Assembly: GCF_000212735.1 (NCBI RefSeq)
Contig: NC_015510.1
Span: forward strand, 806,001 to 870,000
Direction of reading: 5' to 3'
Source of the DNA: Haliscomenobacter hydrossis DSM 1100
Lineage (GTDB): Bacteria; Bacteroidota; Bacteroidia; Chitinophagales; Saprospiraceae
DNA length: 64,000 nucleotides
Under the pieces are notes generated by a model. The model was given only the letters and a program-made list of their open reading frames with translations. It did not search any database and was not told the origin of the DNA. A program made the position numbers and the translations under genes. Shown in pieces: positions 1-9,403 of the stretch. Within the stretch, counting starts at the first letter, position 1; every line of letters begins with the position of its first letter.

Positions 1-974
1 AACAACCCTTGGCGACCGCCGTTTTCTTGTTTGGCGTTGATGAAATAACGGCCTAGAATGATTTCTTTTTCCCCGCCGTTGCGGGCCAGGGAGGCATTCA
101 TGTAGTTGTTCACCGCATCAGCTTGCGCAGCAGGAGCAGCCAAGCCAAGTTGGAAGCCAAACCCTGGTAAATCCAGCACTGCTTTGGCCGCGTCGCGAGC
201 CTTTGTCCAGCGCGCAGCACGGTCGCCACTTACGTAACCTACCAATTCTGGCTTGGCATAAGCACTGATGACGCTAGACTTCACTTTTGCAGTAGGAATA
301 TCGTGCAAATCACTGGCCGCGTACAACAGTACCCGTGATTTCAGTGCCAGTGCGGATGCTTTGGTAGCACGACCTGCAACTAGTGTTTTACCATCCAATA
401 GGACAGCTGCTTCATCACAATCTTTGACGATGAAGTTGACGCACTCTTCATAGGTATTTCTCAAGGACAAAAAATCGGTATCATCTAAGGTGAAAGGCTT
501 ATCTACAATTGGCACCCCACCGAAGTAACGCAACAATTGCTGATAGTAATAAGCCCGCATGAACTTGGCTTCCCCTTTCAAACGATCCACCAAAGTAGGG
601 TTGGTGAATTTTGGAGTTTCCAACTGGCTCAGCGCCAGGTTGGCAGCACGAATCCGGGAATACATGTTTACCCAGCTCAAAGTACCGTTGATCCAACCTG
701 GATCGGCTGGGTTCGAACGTGACTCGGTGATGGTGGTGATGTTCCGCCCAGGGTGGGTGAAGATGGTTTCGTCGGTCAAAGAAGCGAGCATTTGCTCGTC
801 GAAACCGCCGTTGCCAAATCCCGCATAAATCTCCGAAACAAAAGCTTCGGCTAGCGAACCGTCCGTCCAAACCGCGGTTTCGGCCAACTGGTCCAAAGGT
901 TGTGTATTGACAAAATCGTCATTACAACTATTGATGAACAAAACTGCAATTAATCCTATAATGATGTTTCTCAT
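1..974 (-). CDS. SusD/RagB-family outer-membrane lipoprotein (3' end beyond the window)
   Basis: The minus-strand reading frame opens with ATG at 972-974 and runs without a stop to the window edge, giving about 324 residues of a protein that is normally 500-600 long, so the C-terminal part is missing. The N-terminus is a short hydrophobic stretch followed by Cys (FINSC), a lipoprotein signal. Then come a SusD-like N-terminal region (NDDFVNTQPLDQL), the helical stretch with VDRLKGEAKFMRAYYYQQLL, and YFGGVPIV, all typical of SusD/RagB proteins. Members sit on the cell surface and cap the SusC channel, binding glycans or peptides. It lies 22 bp downstream of the SusC gene on the same strand, so the two form the usual SusC/D unit. 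No dedicated glycan enzyme is adjacent, so the substrate is unknown. Confidence 0.93.
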   Translation of the reverse strand, partial: MRNIIIGLIAVLFINSCNDDFVNTQPLDQLAETAVWTDGSLAEAFVSEIYAGFGNGGFDEQMLASLTDETIFTHPGRNITTITESRSNPADPGWINGTLSWVNMYSRIRAANLALSQLETPKFTNPTLVDRLKGEAKFMRAYYYQQLLRYFGGVPIVDKPFTLDDTDFLSLRNTYEECVNFIVKDCDEAAVLLDGKTLVAGRATKASALALKSRVLLYAASDLHDIPTAKVKSSVISAYAKPELVGYVSGDRAARWTKARDAAKAVLDLPGFGFQLGLAAPAAQADAVNNYMNASLARNGGEKEIILGRYFINAKQENGGRQGL

Positions 975-996
975 CGTTTTTTTGATTTTAGAAGAT

Positions 997-3900
997 TTAG
1001 AATGTAACCGTCACGCCGCCATTGATGACTTTTTGCTGTGGATAAAACTGACCTGTACGATTGTCGTTGGCTTCAGGGTCAAACGACTTAAATTTGGTGA
1101 AAGTCATCAAGTTCAAACCATTGAAATAAACGCGCAGGCTACTCATCCCTGCTTTCTTAACCAAATTTTCAGGCAGGCTATAGCCAATTTCCATGTTTTT
1201 CAAGCGGATGTAATCGGTACTTCTAAACCAATAGGTATTGTTGCTGGAGAAATACTGGTCGCTACGGTTGGCGATCCGTGGGTGTACACTGCTGGGGTTT
1301 TCCACCGTCCAACGATCTTCGTACATTTCCAGCAGATAGTTGCCGATGTTGCCCATTTCACCAGGGCTCACGAACTGCTTCGCACCAGCCGAACCTTGGA
1401 AGAGAATGTTCAAATCAAAACCTTTGTAGCTGGCTATCAGGTTCAAACCACCTTGGAAAGTTGGAATGTGATTGAAGTCAGTACGCACCTGGTCATCGGG
1501 CGTGATTTTGCCATCACCGTTGTGGTCTTTGTACTTCATGTCCCCAGGACGCAGGGTGTTAACAATGGCACTGTAGTTGATGGTTTCGGCATTGATCTCA
1601 GCCTGAGTCGCGAAGACACCATCGTAAACGTAGGCTTGTATTGTGTTCATTGGGCGGCCAGTAGTGCGTTGCCATTCAGGTGCACCGGGTGCTTCATCCC
1701 AGAAGAGGATTTTGTTTTTGGCATAACCACCATTCACATTTACGCTGAACTTGAGTGCACCCACGCTGCTGCGGTAGCCAACCATGGCGTCAAAACCTTT
1801 GTTTTCTACTTCACCAATGTTTTGGCGTGGCAGAGACAAGCCTGTTGATTGAGGAACAGATGCGTTTTTGAACCACAAGATGTTGGTCCGCAAGTTGTTG
1901 AAATAATCAAATTCAAAAGTGATCTTATCGTTCATCATCGAACCTTCCAAACCGATGTTGAAGTTTGTGGCTACTTCCCAAGTGAGGTTGGTGTTGGGGA
2001 TACGCGTTTCAAACAAAGTTTTGCTCTCTACGTTGCCCAGGATGTAACTTCTGAAGCCGTAAGTAGACAAGTACTGGTAGGGAGGGTCGATTTGGTCATT
2101 ACCCATTTGGCCCCATGAACCTCTCAACTTCAAATAATTGATGGCGGGCAAGGCTTCCATGAATTTTTCTTGCGAAAGCACCCAACCAGCCATTACGCTG
2201 GGGAAGAAGCCATAACGGGTTTCTTCGGGGAAGATGTCCGAACCATCATAACGCCAGAGGAATTCGAGCAGGTACTTTTCCTGGAAGTTGTAAGCAACCC
2301 GACCAAAGTAGTTCAAACGGGCACGTTCAAAGGCACCACCACCGTTGTTTTTTTCCAAATCACCACCCGCAAACAATTGGTCAAGTGCAGGAGAGATGAA
2401 AAAACGACGGAAGGCATTGAAGTTGGTTCCGGAAATAGTTTCTCGGTTGGAACCCACCAATACGTTCAAGCTGTGGCTGCCAATAGTTCGCTCATAATTC
2501 AGTACACCTCCAAGCAAGATGTTCAATTGGTTTTCGTTCCCTAAGGTCAGACGTGGTTCAGCGGGACCTCTTTTGGCAGCTACCAATTTGGGGGTGACCC
2601 CGTCGGCCTCAAAGCCTGTGCCACGCTCGTACAAAGTCCAAGGAGTTTCCCAGCGCTTGGTGTTCCGGCTGAGTTTGTCAATGGCCGCAGTACCGGAGAA
2701 CTTCAAACCTTTGACACCGGGGATTTTGATGTCCAGTTGGCCATTGGTCTGGAAATAATCGCGTTTATCATCATCGTATCCGGTTTGGTTGGTGGTGATG
2801 ACCACTGGGTTTTCTCCGTTTTCGATGTCTGGGCCAGGGCGACCATCAGGCCAGTAAGCAGGCTGTTGTGGTTTGCCCCGCATCAACATCCGGAAAATAG
2901 CACCGGCGGGTTTGGTGGGGAAGAACCGGTTTTCCTGACGGCCCAATACGCCCATGTTGATACTAATGAATTCGTTGATTTTGGCGTCCAGGTTGATGCG
3001 CAAGTCGTATTGCTTGTACCCTGTAGCAGAGTTGATGTAAATCCCATCCTGGTTCTGATAGCCCAAAGATGCCATGTATTTGAGGTTTTCACTGCCCCCG
3101 GTCAATTGCATGTTATGGCGCTGTTGAGGCGACCATTCTTTGATGGTCTCGGCGTACCAGTCGGTATTGGGGTGCCCCCAAGGATCAGAACCGTCCTTGT
3201 ACTTCTGAAAGTCCTCTGGTTGGAATGGTGCCTTGCGCACCTGGCCGTTGGGACGGGTGTAGGTACCGGTAGTTTTGTATGCGGTAGTGGCCGCAGCCCA
3301 TTCACTGGCAGGTAAACCGTAAATGTCCAAATCATTGAGCATCTCGGTGTATTGAGCCGCGTCAGCCAACGCAGGCAATACCGTAGCTTGAGTATAGCCC
3401 TGGTTGAAGGAGTAGGACAACTCTGGCTTACTGATCTTACCCCGTTTGGTCGTAATCAGGATGACCCCGTTGGCTGCACGTGCACCATAGATGGCGGCTG
3501 ATGCGTCCTTCAACACCGAAATTTTTTCGATGTCGTTGGGGTTCAAACGATCAAGTCCCCCAGCACGTTGAGGAATCCCGTCAATTACAATCAAAGCACT
3601 GCTGTTGTTCAGGGTGTTCGATCCCCGGATGCGAATCCCCGAACCATCGTAGCCCGGTTCCCCACTGCCGTTTACGGCTACCACCCCGGCCATACGTCCG
3701 GCGATGGAGTTGGAGACGTTTACCGCAGGAGATTTCACCAAGTCGGACCCCTTCACACTGGATACAGCACCAGTAACAGTTTCCTTTTTTTGTGTACCAT
3801 AACCTACCACTACTACTTCATTGAGCAGCAGGTTGTCGGTGACCATAGAGATGTCAAGATTTGTGCGACCAGCAAGGGCGATTTCTTGCGTGGCGTAGCC

Positions 3901-4143
3901 GGTGTAGGAAAAAACCAGTGTAGCGTTTGCGTCTGGTGCATTCAAAGTAAAACTGCCGTCAATCTCGGTAACCGTACCTGTGGTGGTGTTTTTAACCAAA
4001 ATACTTACGCCGATGAGCGGCCCGGTATCCTTGTCAATAACTTTACCAGAGATTTTGGTTTGTGCAAAAGCACCAGGTGGGATACACGCGCCAATTATAC
4101 ATAAAACAAGCATAATCAGATTGCGTAGATTGGTTTTTTTCAT
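997..4143 (-). CDS. SusC/RagA-family TonB-dependent outer-membrane transporter
   Basis: This 1048-residue protein has a signal peptide ending near residue 27 (GAFAQ), a carboxypeptidase-regulatory-like beta-sandwich at about 30-115 (KISGKVIDKDTGPLIGVSI), a TonB plug domain from about 120 with the SusC signature VVVGYGTQKKETVTGAV, and a long beta-barrel ending in an aromatic residue (VTVTF). It is expected to import oligosaccharides or peptides across the outer membrane with energy from TonB-ExbBD, together with the SusD protein encoded 22 bp downstream. The length matches the family. No anti-sigma/ECF pair is seen beside it, and no strong promoter is obvious; a weak TACATTTA box lies about 50 bp upstream. 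Confidence 0.96.
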   Translation of the reverse strand: MKKTNLRNLIMLVLCIIGACIPPGAFAQTKISGKVIDKDTGPLIGVSILVKNTTTGTVTEIDGSFTLNAPDANATLVFSYTGYATQEIALAGRTNLDISMVTDNLLLNEVVVVGYGTQKKETVTGAVSSVKGSDLVKSPAVNVSNSIAGRMAGVVAVNGSGEPGYDGSGIRIRGSNTLNNSSALIVIDGIPQRAGGLDRLNPNDIEKISVLKDASAAIYGARAANGVILITTKRGKISKPELSYSFNQGYTQATVLPALADAAQYTEMLNDLDIYGLPASEWAAATTAYKTTGTYTRPNGQVRKAPFQPEDFQKYKDGSDPWGHPNTDWYAETIKEWSPQQRHNMQLTGGSENLKYMASLGYQNQDGIYINSATGYKQYDLRINLDAKINEFISINMGVLGRQENRFFPTKPAGAIFRMLMRGKPQQPAYWPDGRPGPDIENGENPVVITTNQTGYDDDKRDYFQTNGQLDIKIPGVKGLKFSGTAAIDKLSRNTKRWETPWTLYERGTGFEADGVTPKLVAAKRGPAEPRLTLGNENQLNILLGGVLNYERTIGSHSLNVLVGSNRETISGTNFNAFRRFFISPALDQLFAGGDLEKNNGGGAFERARLNYFGRVAYNFQEKYLLEFLWRYDGSDIFPEETRYGFFPSVMAGWVLSQEKFMEALPAINYLKLRGSWGQMGNDQIDPPYQYLSTYGFRSYILGNVESKTLFETRIPNTNLTWEVATNFNIGLEGSMMNDKITFEFDYFNNLRTNILWFKNASVPQSTGLSLPRQNIGEVENKGFDAMVGYRSSVGALKFSVNVNGGYAKNKILFWDEAPGAPEWQRTTGRPMNTIQAYVYDGVFATQAEINAETINYSAIVNTLRPGDMKYKDHNGDGKITPDDQVRTDFNHIPTFQGGLNLIASYKGFDLNILFQGSAGAKQFVSPGEMGNIGNYLLEMYEDRWTVENPSSVHPRIANRSDQYFSSNNTYWFRSTDYIRLKNMEIGYSLPENLVKKAGMSSLRVYFNGLNLMTFTKFKSFDPEANDNRTGQFYPQQKVINGGVTVTF

Positions 4144-4295
4144 GCGTTCTGTCGTGTTTAATAGGTGTATAAAACTAGTGATTAAATGAGCACTTAAATG
4201 TAGGAAGTACTTTTAATAATTTGGTATTTTTTTAAATTAAAAGATAAAATTTTTAAAAAATGGTGGTTTGAGTAATAAAGGGGAGGAATGGAAAA

Positions 4296-4412
4296 AGGGT
4301 TCGGGGGTTCGAGGGTTCGAGGGTTCAGGAGTTCGAGGGTTTGGGAGAATTGTGTGTAACCCCCGAACCCCCGAACATCGAACCCCCGAACATCGAACCC
4401 CCGAACCCTCAC
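4296..4412. repeat. intergenic inverted repeat built from GGTTCG-type words
   Basis: The left half is a run of GGTTCGGG/GGTTCGAG words and the right half a run of CGAACCCC words, so the whole can fold back on itself. It ends 3 bp before the stop of the tricorn-like gene (4416) and lies downstream of it. A related element with the same words lies at 16743-16877, again next to a gene stop. A role in transcript termination or 3'-end protection is possible but not shown. Confidence 0.8.
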
Positions 4413-4415
4413 CCC

Positions 4416-7400
4416 CTACTTCATTTTCCCCAAGATCAGCTCTATCGCCTTATCCAGCTGTGGATCTTTGTTTTCCAGGCGGTCTTTGAAGGTATTTTTC
4501 ACGTAAACATCCGGTTTTACGCCCGTGACTTCCAGATCGCCTCCATCCAGGGAATAACAACCCCAGGAAGGCAAGCGGTAAAAAGAGCCATCTACCAAAC
4601 CTTTGCCAGTGGTAAAAATGATCCAGCGGTAGGTTTCGGTACCCACTACCGTACCCAGTTTTAAACGTTTAAACCCTTCGGCAGTCATCTCGGCGTCGCT
4701 CAAACTGGGTTCATTGACCAGGAGCACGATCGGCTTGGCACCCGGTGTGAAATTGGGTTGAGGGGAGAGCTGCCCTTCGCGGTATTTCCATTGCAGGTAG
4801 GGCTTTTGGGATAAGAACTGCAATACCTTATCGTGTACGTTGCCGCCGGTATTGTAGCGCAAATCGAGGATCAAGGCATCGCGTTGCCAGCCTTCACTCA
4901 CCATTTGTTTGAGGAAATGATCGAGGGCTCCGGCCCCCATGTCTTTCATGTGGACGTAGGCGATTTTGTTTTTACCCAACTCATCTACCCGCTTTTGGCA
5001 GCCCGCTTCCCACTCGTCGTACAATAAATCATTGATGGCAAAAGTACTGGTTGGGTGGATTTTTACGGTACGCTCTTCTTGTCCACGTAAAAAAGTAAGC
5101 GAAATTTCTTCGTCAAGCGAAGGTTGAATCAGGTATTGCTCGCGGTTGTTGCGGGGCACTACCGCCGTACCGTTGACCTTAACCAAGCGGTCGCCGGGGC
5201 GGATGTCTTTATCCATCCGGTCGGCGGGGCTGCGGGCTACAATGCGTTCGACTCGATAAGGATCGTCGTTGGCGAACATGATACCCGTACCAGCACTGCG
5301 GCCTTTGTAAAAGATTTCTTCCTCCGAGCCACTGGAATTAAAACCCAGGTGCGAGGCATTCAACTCTCCCAGCATTTCAGCCAGCAATTGCCGGAGGTCA
5401 CTGCGTATATTAAGGTGAGGAAGAAAGGCGGCGTAACGGTCGCGGATGCCCTTCCAATCCTTCCCGTGGAATTTTTCATCGTAAAAATTCTGCTCAATAT
5501 TGGCCCAGGCTTCGAAAAACATTTGTTCAAACTCGGCGGAAAGCTTTTTGCGGAAGGTGTAGTCCATCGCGATGGTTTCCGTTTTGTTCGTTTCGATGTT
5601 GAGCGTGGAAATGTTTCCTCCGGTTAATACGAAGTGCTGGTTTTTGGCGCTACTGATGTCAAAACCAAAACCAGCGGCACCCTGGATCATTTCGGTTTTG
5701 GGGCGCTCGAAAGGCTCCAGAACAATTTTCCAGAGGTTGCCTTTGCCTTCGTCATGGTTGGATGCAAACAGAATGGTGGTTTTTTCCCCACTCTGGATCA
5801 CGTATGGGCTATTTTGGTTGCCCAAAGTTGGTCCCAAGGGCTGGATGCGTTCGGCCAGATAGGCTTCATCGATTTGAATGCTGATCTTTTTGGTGGTAGA
5901 ATCTTTGGCCGCTGTCGTGGCACTCTTTTTTTCTTCTTCTTTGAACAGTTCTTTGACTTTATCCGAACGATAGGGCAGATCAAAAGCCCGCAGCGGCAAA
6001 CTGTACAAATCGGCATCACCCAAGCCAAAAGGATAAGAGGGCTGGGTCAGGTTGCCATAGAAATAAATGGTTTTGCCATCATGTGCCCAGCGTGGCCCTG
6101 CCTCGGTTACCCCCGTGGTGGTGAGGTTCTGTGATTTTTTGGTGTCGAGGTTGTACACCAAAATGTCGCGTTCAAAATTGCGGTAAGCGGTGTAGAGGAT
6201 GTGTTTGTCATCGGGGCCAAACTGTGGTTCATCGCTGCCGATGTCCCAAAATTCATCCTTTAATAAGGTACTGCTGGTGAAAGTGTTCAAGTCCAACAAA
6301 CGCATTTCGTGACGCCCCGCGAGGTATACGGCTTTGGTTTTGTCGCTATTGAAGGCGAGACTGCGGTTGTTGTGCAGGTCCTGGGTGAGTTGTTTTTCAG
6401 TGCCGCTGCCGTCGGCGGGCAGGGTAAACCAGTTTTGGTAGCCGCCCACCGTTTGTGTAAATAGTAAGGTTTTATTGTCTTTTAACCAATGGATTTCCAG
6501 CGCCCGTCCCTCTGCCCGGGTGGGTAAGTGTTGGATGAACTTCCCTTTGACGTCGGCCACAAAAACCTGCCCACGCGCTACAAAGGCCATTTTTTTCCCA
6601 TCATCCGATACATTAAATGCGCTGATGTTGCCCTTGACATTGAAATCTTGCAACTGATCCAGCGTGACGTTTTGGGGGATGCGGATAGTCACGCTTTCGG
6701 TCCGTTTTTTCTTCACGTCGTACACCTGGATCTGGTAGTTGCGGCGAAAGGCGACTTTCTCGCCATTGGCGCTGGCTTGGGGATACCAAATGGAATTGGG
6801 GAAATCGGTAAGCCGAACTTTACGCTCTTTTTCAACAGTGTACAGGTTGTATTCACCGTTGAACTCGTCGGAGATGAAGTAAAAACTACCCTGACGATCA
6901 AAAGTCACGCCAAAATCCTTGCCATTCCAATTGGTGTACTGCTTGAATTCTCCGGAACGGGGATTGAAGGATTGTACTTCGGGGTTGTGGTCGCCTTTAT
7001 AGCCTTTGCGGCTGATGTTATTGAAACTTTCCCAGGACTCATTGAAGAAAATTTCACCGCCACGGGGGTGTTCCGCAATGTCGTGTACCGTGTGGTGGTA
7101 GTTCGGAAACATGCGCATCGGGGTACCTCCTTCAACGGAAACTTTGTAGCCACTTACCCGATTGTAGCGCCCGGAAGTGAAATAGATGAATCCACTATCC
7201 CATGACCAACTGCACACCAGGTCATTGGCGTCGTGGTAGGTCAATTGGCGAATTTCGCCACCCTCCAGCGGCAGCAGATACACGTCGGTATTGCCGAATT
7301 GCTGGGCGCTGAAAGCCAGCCATTTGCCATCGGGTGAAGGGCGAGGAAAACGTTCGTCGCCTTCCATAGCGGTGAGGCGGGTAGCCAGACCTCCGGCGGC

Positions 7401-7562
7401 GGATACTTTCCAGATGTCGCCAGCATAAGCGAAATACAAGGTATTTCCATCCGGCGAAAGGGCTGGATGATCGGTGAAATACACCGCGTTTTTGTCTTGG
7501 GTAAATGCATTGGAGATCGTCAGCAGCAATGCGACGCACAACAGCCAGGTTGGTTTGAACAT
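4416..7562 (-). CDS. Tricorn-like S41 protease with beta-propeller and PDZ domains
   Basis: The protein has 1048 residues, a signal peptide (ending about residue 22), and then WD40/TolB-like propeller repeats (HPALSPDGNTLYFAYAGDIW; FPRPSPDGKWLAFSAQ) over roughly 25-650. A core segment with ASHLGF (about 736-741) supplies the tricorn-type active-site His. A PDZ domain follows (about 755-830), and then a C-terminal S41 peptidase domain with DLRYNTGGN and the nucleophile region SLSDAEM (Ser near 955). Tricorn proteases degrade oligopeptides left by larger proteases; with its signal peptide this one should act in the periplasm or outside. A helix of low-complexity residues (KEEEKKSATTAAKDSTTKK) separates the two propeller regions, as in many Bacteroidota homologues. 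Family assignment is firm; the substrate is unknown. Confidence 0.93.
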   Translation of the reverse strand: MFKPTWLLCVALLLTISNAFTQDKNAVYFTDHPALSPDGNTLYFAYAGDIWKVSAAGGLATRLTAMEGDERFPRPSPDGKWLAFSAQQFGNTDVYLLPLEGGEIRQLTYHDANDLVCSWSWDSGFIYFTSGRYNRVSGYKVSVEGGTPMRMFPNYHHTVHDIAEHPRGGEIFFNESWESFNNISRKGYKGDHNPEVQSFNPRSGEFKQYTNWNGKDFGVTFDRQGSFYFISDEFNGEYNLYTVEKERKVRLTDFPNSIWYPQASANGEKVAFRRNYQIQVYDVKKKRTESVTIRIPQNVTLDQLQDFNVKGNISAFNVSDDGKKMAFVARGQVFVADVKGKFIQHLPTRAEGRALEIHWLKDNKTLLFTQTVGGYQNWFTLPADGSGTEKQLTQDLHNNRSLAFNSDKTKAVYLAGRHEMRLLDLNTFTSSTLLKDEFWDIGSDEPQFGPDDKHILYTAYRNFERDILVYNLDTKKSQNLTTTGVTEAGPRWAHDGKTIYFYGNLTQPSYPFGLGDADLYSLPLRAFDLPYRSDKVKELFKEEEKKSATTAAKDSTTKKISIQIDEAYLAERIQPLGPTLGNQNSPYVIQSGEKTTILFASNHDEGKGNLWKIVLEPFERPKTEMIQGAAGFGFDISSAKNQHFVLTGGNISTLNIETNKTETIAMDYTFRKKLSAEFEQMFFEAWANIEQNFYDEKFHGKDWKGIRDRYAAFLPHLNIRSDLRQLLAEMLGELNASHLGFNSSGSEEEIFYKGRSAGTGIMFANDDPYRVERIVARSPADRMDKDIRPGDRLVKVNGTAVVPRNNREQYLIQPSLDEEISLTFLRGQEERTVKIHPTSTFAINDLLYDEWEAGCQKRVDELGKNKIAYVHMKDMGAGALDHFLKQMVSEGWQRDALILDLRYNTGGNVHDKVLQFLSQKPYLQWKYREGQLSPQPNFTPGAKPIVLLVNEPSLSDAEMTAEGFKRLKLGTVVGTETYRWIIFTTGKGLVDGSFYRLPSWGCYSLDGGDLEVTGVKPDVYVKNTFKDRLENKDPQLDKAIELILGKMK

Positions 7563-7765
7563 GGTTAGTGAAAGGTTTGGGTGATAAAATGAGGGACTAA
7601 ACTAAGGGATTTTTTAGGATATGAAGGGAGAAAATGAAAAATTATGTGCTCAATGGCAGGAAAATTAATCAAGGCAATTCCCTTTAACTTTAATTAACCC
7701 AAAAAATCTCTCCATTCTGCCACCTCTCTATTCAGCCTCTTGTCAAATTTCATAAATACCTAAAA

Positions 7766-8362
7766 ATGAGACCGTATGCAATTGTTCTGATGCTTTTCGT
7801 CAGCCTGGTCGCCCTATTGTGGTGCACACCTGACGTACAAAATGACCTCGTGGAAATCAAAGCACCCACCCAGGCCGAGCTGGTAAAACGAGGAGAGTAC
7901 TTGGTGACCGTAGGCGTTTGTGACGACTGCCATTCACCCAAAGTTTTTGGCCCCAATGGCCCGGAAGTAGATTCTACCCGGCGACTTTCCGGCCACCCGC
8001 GTGAGGAACCCGTGCCCAAAATCACCGATCCAGGTATGGTCAAACCAGGCCAATGGGTATTATTCGGGCCAATGTTTACGGCTACCGCTGGTGAATGGGG
8101 AGTTTCCTTTTCCGCCAACCTGACCCCCGACGATACCGGGATTGGCAATTGGGATTACAAGCAGTTTGAAAAAGCCATTCGGGAAGGCAAGTCAAAAGGT
8201 ATGGATGGTACCCGTCCGCTGCTGCCGCCGATGCCCTGGTTCAACTTTGCGCAGATGAGTGACGAGGATTTACAAGCGATTTTTGCCTACTTGAAGTCAT
8301 TGCCGCCCGTTAACAATGCCGTACCGAATCCGATTCCACCTACAAAAATGTTTAGTGAGTAA
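7766..8362 (+). CDS. c-type cytochrome, membrane-anchored, monoheme
   Basis: This 198-residue protein begins with one hydrophobic segment ending in LLWC, which may be an imperfect lipobox or an uncleaved anchor. One heme-binding motif, CDDCH (about residues 52-56), follows in the context KRGEYLVTVGVCDDCHSPK. The C-terminal part carries PPMPWFNFAQMSDEDLQAI, the methionine axial-ligand region and final helix of class I cytochromes c. It should transfer electrons in the periplasm. It is transcribed alone, divergently from the tricorn-like gene, and a strong hairpin follows 14 bp after the stop. The redox partner is not evident from the neighbours. Confidence 0.9.
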   Translation: MRPYAIVLMLFVSLVALLWCTPDVQNDLVEIKAPTQAELVKRGEYLVTVGVCDDCHSPKVFGPNGPEVDSTRRLSGHPREEPVPKITDPGMVKPGQWVLFGPMFTATAGEWGVSFSANLTPDDTGIGNWDYKQFEKAIREGKSKGMDGTRPLLPPMPWFNFAQMSDEDLQAIFAYLKSLPPVNNAVPNPIPPTKMFSE

Positions 8363-8375
8363 CTGATTTTTGGAT

Positions 8376-8430
8376 ACGAAGAGATGAAGGCGCTAAAGGA
8401 TCAATGTCCTTAGCGCCTTCATCTCTTCGT
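8376..8430. repeat. long hairpin after the cytochrome gene
   Basis: A stem of about 24 bp (8376-8400 with 8407-8430, one bulge) encloses a 6-base loop. The words ACGAAGAGATGAAGGCGCTA and their complement form it. There is no T-run on either strand after it, so it is not a classical intrinsic terminator; it may slow transcription or protect the mRNA 3' end. Confidence 0.8.
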
Positions 8431-8491
8431 GGCTTATGGCATATTCATTTTACGGGTTTTGTCCGTTGCAGTAAATAAATTTTCAATTATT

Positions 8492-8523
8492 ATTGAAACT
8501 ACTGAAAATATAATATAACTTTG
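8492..8523 (+). promoter_or_regulatory. Bacteroidota-type promoter for the DCC-family gene
   Basis: ATTG at 8492-8495 and TAACTTTG at 8516-8523 match the Bacteroidota -33/-7 consensus (TTTG, 17-23 bp, TAnnTTTG) with a 20-bp spacer. Transcription should start near 8530, about 40 bases before the ATG at 8572. Confidence 0.6.
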
Positions 8524-8571
8524 ATCCGTAATTGAAGGACTCGATTAAACTTCCTTTTAAAACCAAGGGAT

Positions 8572-9288
8572 ATGAAAAGTTCAAAAAAATTGGATTCAAA
8601 GATCATTATCTATGATGACGTGTGCCCACTTTGCAAAGCTTATACCAGCGGATTTGTACAGGCTGGTTGGTTGCGCCCCGAAAACCGCATTGGCTTTGCT
8701 GAAGCTCCCCCGGAATTAATCGGACGGATTGATGTGGACCGGGCACGCCATGAAATACCCTTATACGACAAAATTACCGGCGAAACGCTTTACGGCAAAG
8801 AAGCCCTGTTTTTTATCCTTGGAGAAGCGATTCCTGTCTTTAAGCCACTCTTTCGCCTGCGCTTGTTTCGGGCAATGGTTTTTGGCTTCTATCAAATCAT
8901 TACGTACAACCGCCGCATCATCGCGAACAGTCGCCCTCCGGCCAATGGATTTGACTGTGCACCAGACTTCAACAGTTTTTATCGGTGGTTGTACATTGGG
9001 ATAATGGTCTTTTTTGCCAGCTTGTTGTTTTATCAGACAGCTCCGATCCTTGATTTATCCATCACCATTTTAACCTTATTGACGGGAATTGCGATCATCA
9101 GTGGATGCTTTATTGAACGTTTCAGCGTGCAGACCGACTATTTTGGACACCTGGCAACAGTATTGTTCATCATCGCCATACTAAATTTCAGCTTACAAAG
9201 TTTTCCGCTCACTATCCCGGCAACAACCATCTTGGGTGTCTGGCTTTTTTTTCGCCGGATAAAGGGCCTGAGAAGCCAATTATGGTAA
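8572..9288 (+). CDS. DCC-family (DUF393) thiol-disulfide oxidoreductase-like membrane protein
   Basis: The protein has 238 residues. Its N-terminal part has IIIYDDVCPLCKAYTSGF, with the YDxxCPLC motif of the DCC/DUF393 family (Cys18 and Cys21), which is thought to be thioredoxin-like. From about residue 140 there are three or four hydrophobic helices (WLYIGIMVFFASLLFY; ILTLLTGIAIISG; FGHLATVLFIIAIL), so the redox domain is attached to the membrane. The start is supported by a good promoter and a GGGATATG context. It points toward the OPT transporter gene across a long inverted repeat. Substrate and partner are unknown; DUF393 itself has little experimental characterisation. Confidence 0.82.
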   Translation: MKSSKKLDSKIIIYDDVCPLCKAYTSGFVQAGWLRPENRIGFAEAPPELIGRIDVDRARHEIPLYDKITGETLYGKEALFFILGEAIPVFKPLFRLRLFRAMVFGFYQIITYNRRIIANSRPPANGFDCAPDFNSFYRWLYIGIMVFFASLLFYQTAPILDLSITILTLLTGIAIISGCFIERFSVQTDYFGHLATVLFIIAILNFSLQSFPLTIPATTILGVWLFFRRIKGLRSQLW

Positions 9289-9330
9289 GCATCATCCCTA
9301 AAAATCTAACTCCTAGCGCCGCGTTTTATG

Positions 9331-9398
9331 CACCACAGATTTACACAGATTAGCACAGATTTTTTAAAATCCGTGTTAATCTGTGTAAATCTGTGGTG
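9331..9398. repeat. 33-bp-armed inverted repeat between convergent genes
   Basis: The arms 9331-9363 and 9366-9398 are nearly perfect complements, made of the repeated word CACAGATT with variants (TTACACAGATT, TAGCACAGATT), separated by two bases. It lies between the convergent DCC and OPT genes, 5 bp from the OPT stop. The position suits a bidirectional termination or end-protection role; this is inferred from position only. Confidence 0.85.
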
Positions 9399-9403
9399 AA
9401 ACA

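Noticed and set aside
907-1848. Plus-strand reading frame of 313 codons opposite SusC
   Set aside because: It lies antisense to the SusC gene and shows no protein family feature.
4296-4412. CRISPR-like array of GGTTCG words
   Set aside because: The words are contiguous or separated by only a few bases, with no unique spacers of 30 bp, and they form an inverted repeat.
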